Part shown: positions 34,250 to 43,420 of the stretch, piece by piece
How positions within the stretch are numbered: the first letter of the stretch is position 1
Layout of the letters: every line of letters starts with the position of its first letter
Source of the DNA: Bacteriovorax sp. BAL6_X
Lineage (GTDB): Bacteria > Bdellovibrionota > Bacteriovoracia > Bacteriovoracales > Bacteriovoracaceae
Length of the DNA: 64,000 nucleotides
Direction of reading: 5' to 3'
NCBI RefSeq assembly: GCF_000443995.1
Contig: NZ_AUMC01000009.1
Coordinates: 62,001-126,000, forward strand
Notes under the pieces: generated by a model
Seen by the model: the letters and a program-made list of their open reading frames with translations, nothing else
What the model was told of the DNA's origin: nothing
The model's database searches: none
Program-made: the position numbers and the translations under genes

Positions 34250-35464
34250 TTAGGCTCCTGCTGACATGAACATTGGTAAGTAAATTGCTATAAGTACACC
34301 ACCAATAATTCCACCTAGAACCACTAAAACTAAAGGTTCTAACATTTTTGTTGCAGCAGTAATTGCATCATTAACTTCATCTTCAAAAACAACAGAGATT
34401 TTCGCTAACATTTGATCAATTGAACCTGTGGATTCACCAACTTTAATCATTTGCGCAACCATCTCTGGAAAGTAGTCAATCTTTGTAAGAGGTTCAGTTA
34501 AAGTTTTTCCCTCAATAACCTTCTTTCTAACTTCCTTGATGTCACCACTGATTACAGTATTATCAATTGTCTCAACACATATTTCTAAAGCATCAATTAG
34601 AGCAACACCTGAACCAAGAAGAGTCGACAATGTTCTCGAAAATTGAGCCAAGCTTCCTTTTATAATAACCTTACCAAATGCTGGGATATTCATAGCAAAC
34701 TTATCAAAAGCAATCTTTCCCTGTGGAGTCTTAACAAAGTATGTAAGGAAAATCATAGTAACAATTCCACCTATAATCATTTTCCCTGAGTACTCACCAA
34801 AGAACTCCGACGTATCAATAACAAACTGAGTAATCCAAGGAAGTTCTTGTCCTGTATCAGCAAGCATTCCAGTAAACTGAGGTACAACGTATGTAATAAG
34901 ACCCCAAACAACAAGTGCACCAATACCGGAAACAATTAATGGATAGCTCATAGCTGATTTGATTTGTTTTTTTATTTTTTCTTGTTTTTCTAAATGCTCA
35001 GTAAGTTTAGATAAGATCTCATCAAGAATCCCACCAATCTCACCTGCCTTAACAAGGTTACAATAGAGATTATCGAAACCTTGTTGTTTACGCATACTCT
35101 CTGCAAGAGTATTCCCTTCTGCTACGTCTGTTGCAATATTCTTAACAGCATTTTTCAAAGATGGATTCTTTTCTGATTTATAAATAATCTCAAGTGCTAA
35201 AATAATAGGTACACCTGCATTGATCATAATTGATAATTGCTTAGTAAAATTCATTAATTCGGGAGCACCGAAGGCCGAACCAATTCCCTTCTCAATTAAC
35301 CATGCGTTAATATCAAATTCAAAAATAGATGGCGGTATAATCTTTCGAACACGATTACCTTGAGCACGCAGTCTCTTCTTCGCATCCTTTTCATCATTGG
35401 CCTGGATTTGTCCACTGGCCTTTTTTCCATTCTTATCAAGTCCTTCCCATTTATATAGTGGCAT
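34250..35464 (-). CDS. pilC: Pilus inner-membrane platform protein PilC
   Basis: 404 residues of the GspF/PilC family with two related halves. It starts MPLYKWEGLDKNGKKASGQIQANDEKDA, has the halves' FTKQLSIMINAGVPI (about 70-85) and FSRTLSTLLGSGVAL (about 275-290) motifs, and three membrane helices (about 170-195, 220-240 and 375-400). It binds PilB and PilT and the pilus base. It is 8 bases after pilT on the same strand. A 203-base gap to pilA follows. Confidence 0.95.
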   Translation of the reverse strand: MPLYKWEGLDKNGKKASGQIQANDEKDAKKRLRAQGNRVRKIIPPSIFEFDINAWLIEKGIGSAFGAPELMNFTKQLSIMINAGVPIILALEIIYKSEKNPSLKNAVKNIATDVAEGNTLAESMRKQQGFDNLYCNLVKAGEIGGILDEILSKLTEHLEKQEKIKKQIKSAMSYPLIVSGIGALVVWGLITYVVPQFTGMLADTGQELPWITQFVIDTSEFFGEYSGKMIIGGIVTMIFLTYFVKTPQGKIAFDKFAMNIPAFGKVIIKGSLAQFSRTLSTLLGSGVALIDALEICVETIDNTVISGDIKEVRKKVIEGKTLTEPLTKIDYFPEMVAQMIKVGESTGSIDQMLAKISVVFEDEVNDAITAATKMLEPLVLVVLGGIIGGVLIAIYLPMFMSAGA

Positions 35465-35472
35465 ATCTTACT

Positions 35473-36612
35473 CTATCGCTCCTTAATACCTAGCTGTGGA
35501 CCTAGTTCCTCTGGGTTTGTTGAATATGACATTGCTGTCTCAACATCAATTGCACCAGAATCTACATGCTTTTTAATAGATTGATTCATTGTCGTCATTC
35601 CTGTTTGATCCTGACCAATTTGCATCTGTGAGTAAATCTGGTGCATTTTATCTTCACGTATTAAATTTCTAATGGCCGGTGTTGGCCTTAAAATCTCAAG
35701 ACAAGCAACTCGCCCTGGTTCATATGTTTTTGGTAATAGCTGCTGTGAGACAACTCCTTGTAAAACAAATGAAAGCAGTGTACGTACTTGGTCTTGTTGA
35801 TCAGACGGAAAAACGTTTACAAGTCGATTAATCGTCTGCACACACGAGTTAGTGTGGAGTGTACCAAAAACTAGGTGTCCTGTTTCCGCAACAGTTAAAG
35901 CAGCTTCAATTGTTTCCACATCCCTCATCTCACCAACAAGAACAATATCAGGGTCCTGTCTTAGGAGTCCTTTAAGAGCATTTTCAAATGAGTGAGTATC
36001 ACGTCCAATCTCACGCTGATTCACAATACTTGTTTTATGTGGATGGACAAATTCGACAGGGTCTTCAAGAGTTACAATATGAGCAGGTTCCATCTCATTA
36101 AGACGATTAATAAGTGCTGCAAGTGTTGTTGATTTCCCCGAACCAGTTGGTCCCGTTACAAGAAAGAGACCATTTGAAACATCAGTCATTTCCATCAATA
36201 CATTTGGTAAGTTCAGTGCTTTAAAGTCAGGAACAGCACTAGGAATCAAACGAAATACTGCGGCCACTCCACCTTTTGAATAGAATATATTGGCCCTAAA
36301 ACGCGCTAGCCCTTTAATTCCAAAGGCAAGATCGAGTTCTAGGTTTTTTTCAAATTCATTTCTTTGTTCTTCAGAAAGAATTTGATAAATAAGCGACTTA
36401 CTTGTAGAAGCATCTAAGGCAGGAAGTTTTACTCTTACAATATCACCATTAACTCTCATTGCTGGAGCTGTCCCAGGTGTTAAGTGTAAATCTGAGCCAC
36501 CATTATCAACCATCAACTTAAATAGTTGTTGGATTTTTAGGGATTCGGCACTCGTGACAGCACCAGTCTTTGTTTCCGTTTTAGTTTTTGTTTGCGTACC
36601 ATCGCTACTCAT
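35473..36612 (-). CDS. pilT: Pilus retraction ATPase PilT
   Basis: 379 residues. The core has Walker A GPTGSGKST, Asp box TLEDPVEFVH, Walker B LVGEMRD and His box TAETGHLVFGTLHT. The PilT-specific AIRNLIREDK motif is near the end, which separates it from PilU and PilB. The N-terminus has an unusual Thr/Lys tail (KTKTETKT) before the SDLHL PAS-like domain. It powers depolymerisation of the pilus and twitching. It lies between pilB and pilC. Confidence 0.96.
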   Translation of the reverse strand: MSSDGTQTKTKTETKTGAVTSAESLKIQQLFKLMVDNGGSDLHLTPGTAPAMRVNGDIVRVKLPALDASTSKSLIYQILSEEQRNEFEKNLELDLAFGIKGLARFRANIFYSKGGVAAVFRLIPSAVPDFKALNLPNVLMEMTDVSNGLFLVTGPTGSGKSTTLAALINRLNEMEPAHIVTLEDPVEFVHPHKTSIVNQREIGRDTHSFENALKGLLRQDPDIVLVGEMRDVETIEAALTVAETGHLVFGTLHTNSCVQTINRLVNVFPSDQQDQVRTLLSFVLQGVVSQQLLPKTYEPGRVACLEILRPTPAIRNLIREDKMHQIYSQMQIGQDQTGMTTMNQSIKKHVDSGAIDVETAMSYSTNPEELGPQLGIKER

Positions 36613-36636
36613 CTATTTCACCTATAGAAAATATTA

Positions 36637-38313
36637 TTATAATTTATCAACACTTGAATTCTTAATTGCTTCAGCTAAAGTTGTGACACCTTCAGCAACT
36701 TTAGTCAGGGCCGACATTCTCAATGTCTTCATCCCATCTGCTATTGCCTGCTTTTTCAAGTCATCCGACGAACAATGTTTTAAAACAAGATCTCTTGCAG
36801 CAGGAGTCATCTCCAGAACTTCATAAATAGCAACTCGTCCCTTATAACCGGAGCCATCACAAAACTCACAACCTGTACCGTGATATACCTTAAGATTTTT
36901 CGCAGAGTTTGGAGTCACACCACATGCAACAATTTGATCAACAGTTACACTTTTATCGAGAGTCTTACAGTTTTCACAAATCTTTCGACATAATCTTTGT
37001 GCAACAACGACATTTAGGGCGCCTGTTACTAGAAAAGGTTCTATTCCCATATTTAGTAAACGTGTAACTGTAGATGGGGCATCATTTGTGTGAAGAGTTG
37101 ATAAAACCATGTGACCAGTTAAGGCCGCTTCAATGGCAATCTCACCTACTTCCTGATCACGAATCTCTCCAACCATGATAATGTCTGGATCCTGTCTAAG
37201 AAATGCCTTAAGAGCTCTAGCAAAGTCCAGTCCAATATCTTTTCTAACGTTTACCTGATTAATCCCTTCTAAGTTAAATTCACAAGGATCTTCGGCCGTC
37301 GAAATATTTTTTTCAATATTATTAAGTTCTGACAATGCAGAGTATAGAGTCGTTGTTTTCCCTGAACCTGTTGGGCCGGTAACAAGACACATTCCATACG
37401 GTTGTCTAATACCCTCTAAAAAAACTTCAAGTTGTTTTTTTTCGAAACCTAGCTTTGTCATATCTAACTGAAGATTTGATTGATCCAAAAGTCGCATTAC
37501 AACTTTCTCGCCAAATAATGTCGGAAGAGTAGAAACACGATAATCAATAGGGTTGCCATCAATCTCTAATTTAATACGCCCATCTTGTGGAATTCTCCTT
37601 TCAGAGATATCAAGTTGTGAAAGAATTTTCATTCTTGAAACTAATGGCAATAGCATTGACCTTGGAGGAGCAGCGTACTCATGGAGAGAACCATCTAATC
37701 GAAATCTAATTCTAAAATTATTTTCATAAGGCTCCACATGAATATCGGATACCTTTTTAATATACGCTTCCGCTAATACTTTATTAACGTATGAGATGAT
37801 ATCTTCACCAATATCCTCTTCTTTTACATTCTCATCACCTTGGGCCTGATCACCCCTAACTTCCCTTACTGTTTCAAGAATTTCATCAATTGATGCTTGA
37901 ATATTTTGATAAAGAGTTTTCCATGCAGATAAAGATGTAAGTACAAACTCAACGTTTGATTGAATTTCCTTTTGTATCTCTGCACGAATTTCAACAAGTG
38001 ACGGATCGAAAATAGCTAAAGATATAGTACCTGACTGCCTCTTTAAAGGGACAATACGAAATTTTGTTGCAACACCTTTTTTTACTAGTTTTAGTGTTGA
38101 TCCAGGTACACGAGTCTCCTTTAAATCAACATAAGCTAGGCCACTTTGTTCTGCTACGGCCTTTGCAAATTTAATATCATCAAAAAAATTAAACTTTAAT
38201 AGATCTAATTCTGATACAACACCAGGGTTCTTATTCGCAGCTAATGGCACTAAATCTTTTCGTGGTACCATACCGGTTTTTGAAATGACTTCTAGAAATT
38301 CTTTTCTTATCAC
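36637..38313 (-). CDS. pilB: Pilus extension ATPase PilB
   Basis: 558 residues. The N-terminal MshEN-like domain (about 1-140, with LVPLAANKN, LGLAYVDL-like LAYVDLKE and RIVPLKRQSGTISLAIFDP), which can bind cyclic di-GMP in relatives, precedes the ATPase: Walker A GPTGSGKTTT, STAEDPCEFN, MVGEIRD and LTGHMVLSTLHTNDAPS. A tetracysteine zinc site (CRKICENC and CEFCDGSGYKGR) is near the C-terminus. It drives pilus extension. It is the first gene of pilBTC. Confidence 0.95.
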   Translation of the reverse strand: MIRKEFLEVISKTGMVPRKDLVPLAANKNPGVVSELDLLKFNFFDDIKFAKAVAEQSGLAYVDLKETRVPGSTLKLVKKGVATKFRIVPLKRQSGTISLAIFDPSLVEIRAEIQKEIQSNVEFVLTSLSAWKTLYQNIQASIDEILETVREVRGDQAQGDENVKEEDIGEDIISYVNKVLAEAYIKKVSDIHVEPYENNFRIRFRLDGSLHEYAAPPRSMLLPLVSRMKILSQLDISERRIPQDGRIKLEIDGNPIDYRVSTLPTLFGEKVVMRLLDQSNLQLDMTKLGFEKKQLEVFLEGIRQPYGMCLVTGPTGSGKTTTLYSALSELNNIEKNISTAEDPCEFNLEGINQVNVRKDIGLDFARALKAFLRQDPDIIMVGEIRDQEVGEIAIEAALTGHMVLSTLHTNDAPSTVTRLLNMGIEPFLVTGALNVVVAQRLCRKICENCKTLDKSVTVDQIVACGVTPNSAKNLKVYHGTGCEFCDGSGYKGRVAIYEVLEMTPAARDLVLKHCSSDDLKKQAIADGMKTLRMSALTKVAEGVTTLAEAIKNSSVDKL

Positions 38314-38388
38314 CTTACGTTATCCTAATATTAGTTTCTTTAAATATTGAATACTTAGACACTCTAATTATTTACTATTTGTTTACTA

Positions 38389-39069
38389 TTATAACGTAAA
38401 GTTCCAAAATTTTTTTGCGGCTACTGCTTGTAGGTAAAGAAGTTCACTTCCGTCTACATAAGTGAGTTTATTACTCAGAAAAGACAGATGATATTCATGG
38501 GAATAGTTCATGTCCCAAAAAATTGAGTTTTTAGATAGTTCGGAATTAAAGTGAAATTGTCGTGCGCAACAATTAATAAACAGTGCCTTATCTAGATCAA
38601 CAAACGAATCATATTTAACAGAATTAAGATCGCCATTCTTTCGTCTAGAGAATTGATGAAAAATGATATTTAGCTCTTTAAATAAAACTTTGAACATATT
38701 TGTCATAGCGCCATCACCCAGCATAACAACATCTCTTTGTTCATATGAGTTTTTGAGAATGATCTCTTTAGCGGCCAAATAGTCAGTATTTGTGCCAAAA
38801 AATTGTGTTCCATCATACTTAATGCAATTAATTGCACCAATTTCCTTTACGCTCTCTTCTAGTGAGACTTCGTTTAGAAAGTGTTTCTTATAGGGAGCTG
38901 TAATCGAAAGTCCTTGAAGACTAGAGAATATCTCTTTTAATTTTGGAATATTTTTTTCATCATCAATATCCAAAAGAGTGTATTTGACTTTACCATCATA
39001 GAGTTCATCATATATATCTGGTGACTTTGAATGTTGAATATTCTTTCCCAAAAGACCCAGCTTAAGCAT
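38389..39069 (-). CDS. aroE: Short shikimate dehydrogenase
   Basis: 226 residues against about 270 usual. The substrate domain is intact: HSKSP near 13-17 (shikimate-binding Ser), SITAPYKK near 55-62 (catalytic Lys) and FFGTNTDYLAAKE near 88-100 (catalytic Asp). The NADP domain is reduced: LGDGAMTNM stands for LGAGGAxxA, and the NRT cofactor-selectivity segment is FSRRKNG. The C-terminal helix is kept (LLYLQAVAAKKFW). It may be active with altered cofactor use. It overlaps the 3' end of ribF by 8 bases. Confidence 0.82.
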   Translation of the reverse strand: MLKLGLLGKNIQHSKSPDIYDELYDGKVKYTLLDIDDEKNIPKLKEIFSSLQGLSITAPYKKHFLNEVSLEESVKEIGAINCIKYDGTQFFGTNTDYLAAKEIILKNSYEQRDVVMLGDGAMTNMFKVLFKELNIIFHQFSRRKNGDLNSVKYDSFVDLDKALFINCCARQFHFNSELSKNSIFWDMNYSHEYHLSFLSNKLTYVDGSELLYLQAVAAKKFWNFTL

Positions 39070-39982
39070 TAAAATATTCTCGCGTCTTTTTCACATCTAA
39101 TTTAATTTGTTCAATGAGTTCATTTACTGATGAAAACTTTTTTTCATCTCTTAATCTTTTAATAAATGATACCTCTAGTTCATTTCCATAAATATCATTA
39201 TCAAAGTCTAGAATATGTGTTTCAACAAAAACATTATTTCCATCTGTAAATGTAGGATTGTGACCGATATTTGTTACTGAGTACCAAGTTGATTCACCAA
39301 ATTTAGTTTTCGTAATATAGACACCATTTTTGGGGTAACGACGGTAGCGATCGAGGGCCAAATTAGCGGTTGGAATTCCAATCTGACGGCCACGGCCAGC
39401 ACCTTTGATAACTCGACCTCTTATAAAATAATTTCGCCCTAAGTATTTACCAACACTCTCAACATCACCATTTGCCAGAGATTCACGTACAACAGTACTT
39501 GAGACCTTATCCCCTTCAACATCATAAGAGCAAAGTACATTTACTTCTGTCTTCTTTGATGAACAAAAGCTTTTAACAAATTCATGATTTCCTTTCTTTT
39601 GAGCTCCAAAGGCAAAGTCATGACCTAGATAAATTCTTTTCGGCTCTATATGATTGAAAATATATTCATTTAAGAATACTTCTGGCTCTTTCATTGAAAG
39701 GTCACGATTGAATTCAATCTCTAGTAGGTAATCAATATTTTGACTAGAAAGAAGCTCTCTTCTCTCCTCATAACTATTAATTAGATAATGCTCTTTTGGA
39801 TTTAGAATCTCTATCGGATGTGGAGTAAATGTTATCACGACAAGTTTTAAGCCCGCATCATAGCATTCATTATAAATCTGATTAATGATTTTTTGATGGC
39901 CACGGTGAACACCATCAAAGTTACCGATAGTAACAGCAAAATTATCACATTTTATTTCGTTTAAGTTTTTAATTATTTTCAT
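39062..39982 (-). CDS. ribF: Riboflavin kinase / FAD synthetase
   Basis: 306 residues, bifunctional enzyme making FMN then FAD. The N-terminal nucleotidyltransferase half has IGNFDGVHRGHQKII (near 18-32), TFTPHPIEIL and YLGHDFAFGAQKKGN. SSTVVRESLANGDVE (the ISSTxIR motif) follows at about 160-175. The C-terminal kinase half has GRQIGIPTANL and NGVYI (the PTAN metal/ATP motif). It is embedded between batD (14-base overlap) and aroE. Confidence 0.96.
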   Translation of the reverse strand: MKIIKNLNEIKCDNFAVTIGNFDGVHRGHQKIINQIYNECYDAGLKLVVITFTPHPIEILNPKEHYLINSYEERRELLSSQNIDYLLEIEFNRDLSMKEPEVFLNEYIFNHIEPKRIYLGHDFAFGAQKKGNHEFVKSFCSSKKTEVNVLCSYDVEGDKVSSTVVRESLANGDVESVGKYLGRNYFIRGRVIKGAGRGRQIGIPTANLALDRYRRYPKNGVYITKTKFGESTWYSVTNIGHNPTFTDGNNVFVETHILDFDNDIYGNELEVSFIKRLRDEKKFSSVNELIEQIKLDVKKTREYFNA

Positions 39983-41633
39983 ATTCTGCTCTAGCTAGTT
40001 CTTGCCAGTACTCTTTCTTATATTTAAGAGGCAACCTGGCCCCTTTATACTCATTTTTACCGGCGTTATCCACAAGGTCAAAAAAGTACTTTCTAGCTTC
40101 ATCTGAAACTTTCATCCCCTTAATACGATCATTTAAGCTATCACCCTGTACACTAGGTGTAAATATTGTGATGTAGTGAAAAATATTTGAATAGTTAAAT
40201 TCTTTTTTTAGATTCTTAAATGGATCTCTGTCAAAAAATTTAATATAAGGGAATGCCGTAATCACTAGTATTAAAACGATGACTCCCATTAGAGAATAAT
40301 TGATAATATCCCATAAGTTTCTTTTACTAGAAGTAACAAATATTGGCGCCATTATATTTTCTGCAAGTATTGTTTTTTGTACAGTTGGTGAAACAGTTTG
40401 ATTATTTTTTACAACTTCCTTTGTTTCACTAGAAGCAATATTTGATGCAGCACTACCTGAGCCGATAATAACCAGTGGGTCAACGATTAACTCTGTCGTT
40501 TCAAACTGACCTGAAATTGGATTAAATGTCGATAGTTCAATCTTTCTTTGAGATACAAACTCTGCTCTTTTTGCTAAGAACGTATAATCAAATACTTTAT
40601 TCTTAATAAGCGGAGTTTGTTCAATCATTTCGGCCCGTGTCTCGAAAACTTCGAATGCGTCTGAATTGATTAATATAGGAGCATCAAATTTCTCAAGAGC
40701 TCCATCACCCCGAACTTCTAAACGAGCTTCTAATACGTCATTCACAACAACTTTACTTTTATTAAGGCTCAAACTAAAAGAGTGTTTACCAACGAGCCCA
40801 GTAAAAGATTTAGGCATATTTTCCATTGGAATTTGAAGGGCCTTAATTTTAATTCGTTCACTTCTAATTGTTTTTGATTTATAAGTTGAAGAGCTAAATG
40901 AAAACGACATCCCAAAGGCGTTTCCACGTCTATTTTTATAATCAGGGTGTTGAAAACGAATTTCAATAGGATCAATTGAAAGGTCTCCTGGCTTTTCAGG
41001 GTAAAGAACACTTTTGTATACAGGAATACGTTTATAGACGTCTCCCTGTACACTTACTCTTTCAACATTTGTCCTAGGTAACTCAAAACGTTTTAAAAAA
41101 TTCTTTTGTACTGGAAATTTTACGAATTCAGGATTAGTTATTTCGCCCTTAAAATATACATAATAGATAAGATCAATCTTCTCTCCAACATATGCCTGCG
41201 TTTTATCTACCTCGGCCCTAACGAAGTAATCTTGCAAACGGGCCCTCTGACTCAAAATACGCACAGTTAAAGATCGGTGTTTGATAACTTCATTTCCAAA
41301 GTCTACTTTAATATCTCTAACTACAGCACTTCCCTTTTTTAATGCTCTAAGTTCATAGACATAATTATAAACTTTTTTCTGAATCATTTTACCGCCAGCA
41401 AAATACCCTTTCACCATCAGTCTACTCGCATCATTTGTGTTATCAGATACTATTTCTGCATTATTAAGCTTAAAGCTTACATAAGGCTCAGTTTCTCCCT
41501 GATACTCGAAATTGATTATTAGTTTGAACGAATCCTCTAACGCGACCTCAGATGAACTTAGTTTTGCAGTTATAGTTTGTGCGATAGAAGAAAATGTTAA
41601 TAAAATTAAAATTATATACTTAAACATTACCAA
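39969..41633 (-). CDS. batD: BatD-like membrane protein
   Basis: 554 residues. A signal peptide (about 1-18) and a long beta-sandwich periplasmic part with the BatD repeat pattern (ASKSEVALEDSFKLIINFEYQGE; DKTQAYVGEKIDLIYYVYF; NKSKVVVNDVLEARLEVRGDGALEKFDAP) lead to one membrane helix (about 445-465) and a cytoplasmic tail ending KKEYWQELARAEYENN. BatD is the BatA/BatB partner implicated in aerotolerance and envelope stress. It overlaps the batB/C gene by 7 bases and ribF by 14. Confidence 0.85.
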   Translation of the reverse strand: MVMFKYIILILLTFSSIAQTITAKLSSSEVALEDSFKLIINFEYQGETEPYVSFKLNNAEIVSDNTNDASRLMVKGYFAGGKMIQKKVYNYVYELRALKKGSAVVRDIKVDFGNEVIKHRSLTVRILSQRARLQDYFVRAEVDKTQAYVGEKIDLIYYVYFKGEITNPEFVKFPVQKNFLKRFELPRTNVERVSVQGDVYKRIPVYKSVLYPEKPGDLSIDPIEIRFQHPDYKNRRGNAFGMSFSFSSSTYKSKTIRSERIKIKALQIPMENMPKSFTGLVGKHSFSLSLNKSKVVVNDVLEARLEVRGDGALEKFDAPILINSDAFEVFETRAEMIEQTPLIKNKVFDYTFLAKRAEFVSQRKIELSTFNPISGQFETTELIVDPLVIIGSGSAASNIASSETKEVVKNNQTVSPTVQKTILAENIMAPIFVTSSKRNLWDIINYSLMGVIVLILVITAFPYIKFFDRDPFKNLKKEFNYSNIFHYITIFTPSVQGDSLNDRIKGMKVSDEARKYFFDLVDNAGKNEYKGARLPLKYKKEYWQELARAEYENN

Positions 41634-43420
41634 TCCTTACGATTATTATTTCCATCTGAAGTTGTGTCGATAAATTTCTTCTGTAGTTGTGAATCATCAT
41701 TCATAATTTGCTTAAAGACTCCATTTGCTTTCCTCATACGCTTCTTCTTTTTGGCCTGATCTTCAAGTTCTTTCCACTGTTGCTGCTGAGTCTTTTTCTT
41801 ATTCTTTTCATTTTTATCATTATTCTTTTCAGACTTATTTTGATCTTTCTTTTCATTACCTTTATCAGATTCTTTTTGATCTTTTTTATGATCTTCTTGA
41901 CCCTTTTGTCCTTGCTTTTTTTGATCTTGATTACTATCTTTATTTTTTTGACCATCTTTCTTTTTCTGCTGTTGGTCTTGATTCTTGCTATCTTTATTAT
42001 CCTTATTATCTTTACTCTTTTCTTGTTTCTTCTTATCTTGTTCTTGTTTCTTCTTATCCTGCTTCTGCTTTTGGAGAGCAAATTTAATTTGCTTTTTAAC
42101 TGCATCTGCAAGCTCTTTATTGTCCGCATTTTTTTCCAAAATATACTTATAAAGATTAACTGCATCGACAAATTGATTATTTTTTAAGAGTGCTGTTGCA
42201 TAATTAAACAGGTCAGTAGGTGCTTCATCTTCATAATTATTCAGTGTTTCACTATAGATCTCTGCTGCTTGTTTTTGGCCATCCTTTTGTTTTAAAAAAA
42301 GCTCTGCCAGCTTTAGCTTTTCATCTTTTGAAATTTTACCCGCTCTCATTTTATCAACGAGCATTTCTTGTTTTGGATCAACTTCTACTTCTTCTTGTGC
42401 TAAGGGACTGTTAGCAGGAACAATCAATAAACAAACTAAAATTATCATGACTATCGGTTTGAATGTCTTGAAACGCCCCAAAAAAACAGATAAAACATAA
42501 AGAAAAATACTGACAACAATTAGCCAATATCCTAGCACAGGCCTTGATCTCAATGTTCCTTTGGTGAAAGAGTTCAAATGAATATCTTTAAAGAACCCTA
42601 GAATTTCTTTAGTTGGCAAACTATATGATTCCACAAACCATACTTTTGCATATTTTGATTTATTAACGAGATCTTCAAAAAACTTTTTATTTAGCTTAGA
42701 AATAATTTCAACGCTGTTGAACTTTTTATAACCAAGAAAGTTTCCACGTTTTCCACGCCTAGGTATTTTTCCGCCCTCGTCTGTTCCAACACCTACGATT
42801 GCCAAACTTATTTCACTAGGAATATCAACCTCAATATTAGAGTGCTCTTCACCATCTGTGATTAGTAGAATATTTCCTTTTGAAAATCCATCACTTGTTT
42901 TAAAGAATTGGAATGCTTCCTTTAGCGCAAGACTAACATTTGACCCGCCTTCTGGTGCTGCACTCAACATTGTACCCAGGCGGGATTCTAATATATCGAC
43001 ATCATCCGTAAATGGTACTATTTTACGTTGAATATCAGAGAAAATACTTAAAGCAACTTGATGGCCATAAGCATTTTTAACAAAGTGCTTTGCAATAATA
43101 GCTGCCTTCGAAATTCGATTAGGTCTAATATCTTCAACTAGCATACTTAGAGAATTATCAATCAAGATTAGTGTACGTTGATTAGGAATATTTGATTCAA
43201 CAAGTTCTTCGGGACCACGAAGATCTCCAAGAGAAAACGCGAAACCAAAAAAGGCTAAGGTATAACACAGCATTGATAATTTACTGATTGGTCTAGAATT
43301 AAAATTCCAAACCTGTTTAACTATTTTAAAAAAACGTTTTCTCAATAAGTATAAGAGTGAAATAAATATAGCAACCGATATAATAGAAATGATCAATAGC
43401 TTCGTATTAACAAAATCCAT
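41627..43420 (-). CDS. batB: BatB-BatC fusion: von Willebrand A domain plus TPR and KQD-rich tail
   Basis: 597 residues. Two membrane helices flank the vWA region at the N-terminus (about 10-25 and 48-64). The MIDAS-like start is LILIDNSLSMLVEDI (DxSxS) near 84-98, then ILLITDGEEHSN. Helices at about 297-335 follow. Residues about 345-455 are TPR-like (ADLFNYATALLKNNQFVDAVNLYKYILEKNADN). Residues about 455-575 are an almost pure Lys/Gln/Asp/Asn tract. BatB and BatC are separate genes in Bacteroides-type operons; here they are one. The tract would be highly extended, location unclear. Confidence 0.85.
   Translation of the reverse strand: MDFVNTKLLIISIISVAIFISLLYLLRKRFFKIVKQVWNFNSRPISKLSMLCYTLAFFGFAFSLGDLRGPEELVESNIPNQRTLILIDNSLSMLVEDIRPNRISKAAIIAKHFVKNAYGHQVALSIFSDIQRKIVPFTDDVDILESRLGTMLSAAPEGGSNVSLALKEAFQFFKTSDGFSKGNILLITDGEEHSNIEVDIPSEISLAIVGVGTDEGGKIPRRGKRGNFLGYKKFNSVEIISKLNKKFFEDLVNKSKYAKVWFVESYSLPTKEILGFFKDIHLNSFTKGTLRSRPVLGYWLIVVSIFLYVLSVFLGRFKTFKPIVMIILVCLLIVPANSPLAQEEVEVDPKQEMLVDKMRAGKISKDEKLKLAELFLKQKDGQKQAAEIYSETLNNYEDEAPTDLFNYATALLKNNQFVDAVNLYKYILEKNADNKELADAVKKQIKFALQKQKQDKKKQEQDKKKQEKSKDNKDNKDSKNQDQQQKKKDGQKNKDSNQDQKKQGQKGQEDHKKDQKESDKGNEKKDQNKSEKNNDKNEKNKKKTQQQQWKELEDQAKKKKRMRKANGVFKQIMNDDSQLQKKFIDTTSDGNNNRKDW

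Noticed and set aside
40066-40074. TTATCCACA DnaA box in batD
   Set aside because: Single copy inside coding DNA; likely chance, as is the copy at 59617 in the fliT-like gene.
41708-42187. Long plus-strand frames of almost pure Phe/Leu/Ile opposite the batB/C tail
   Set aside because: They are the mirror of the Lys/Gln/Asp coding tract; the repetitive DNA keeps other frames open.
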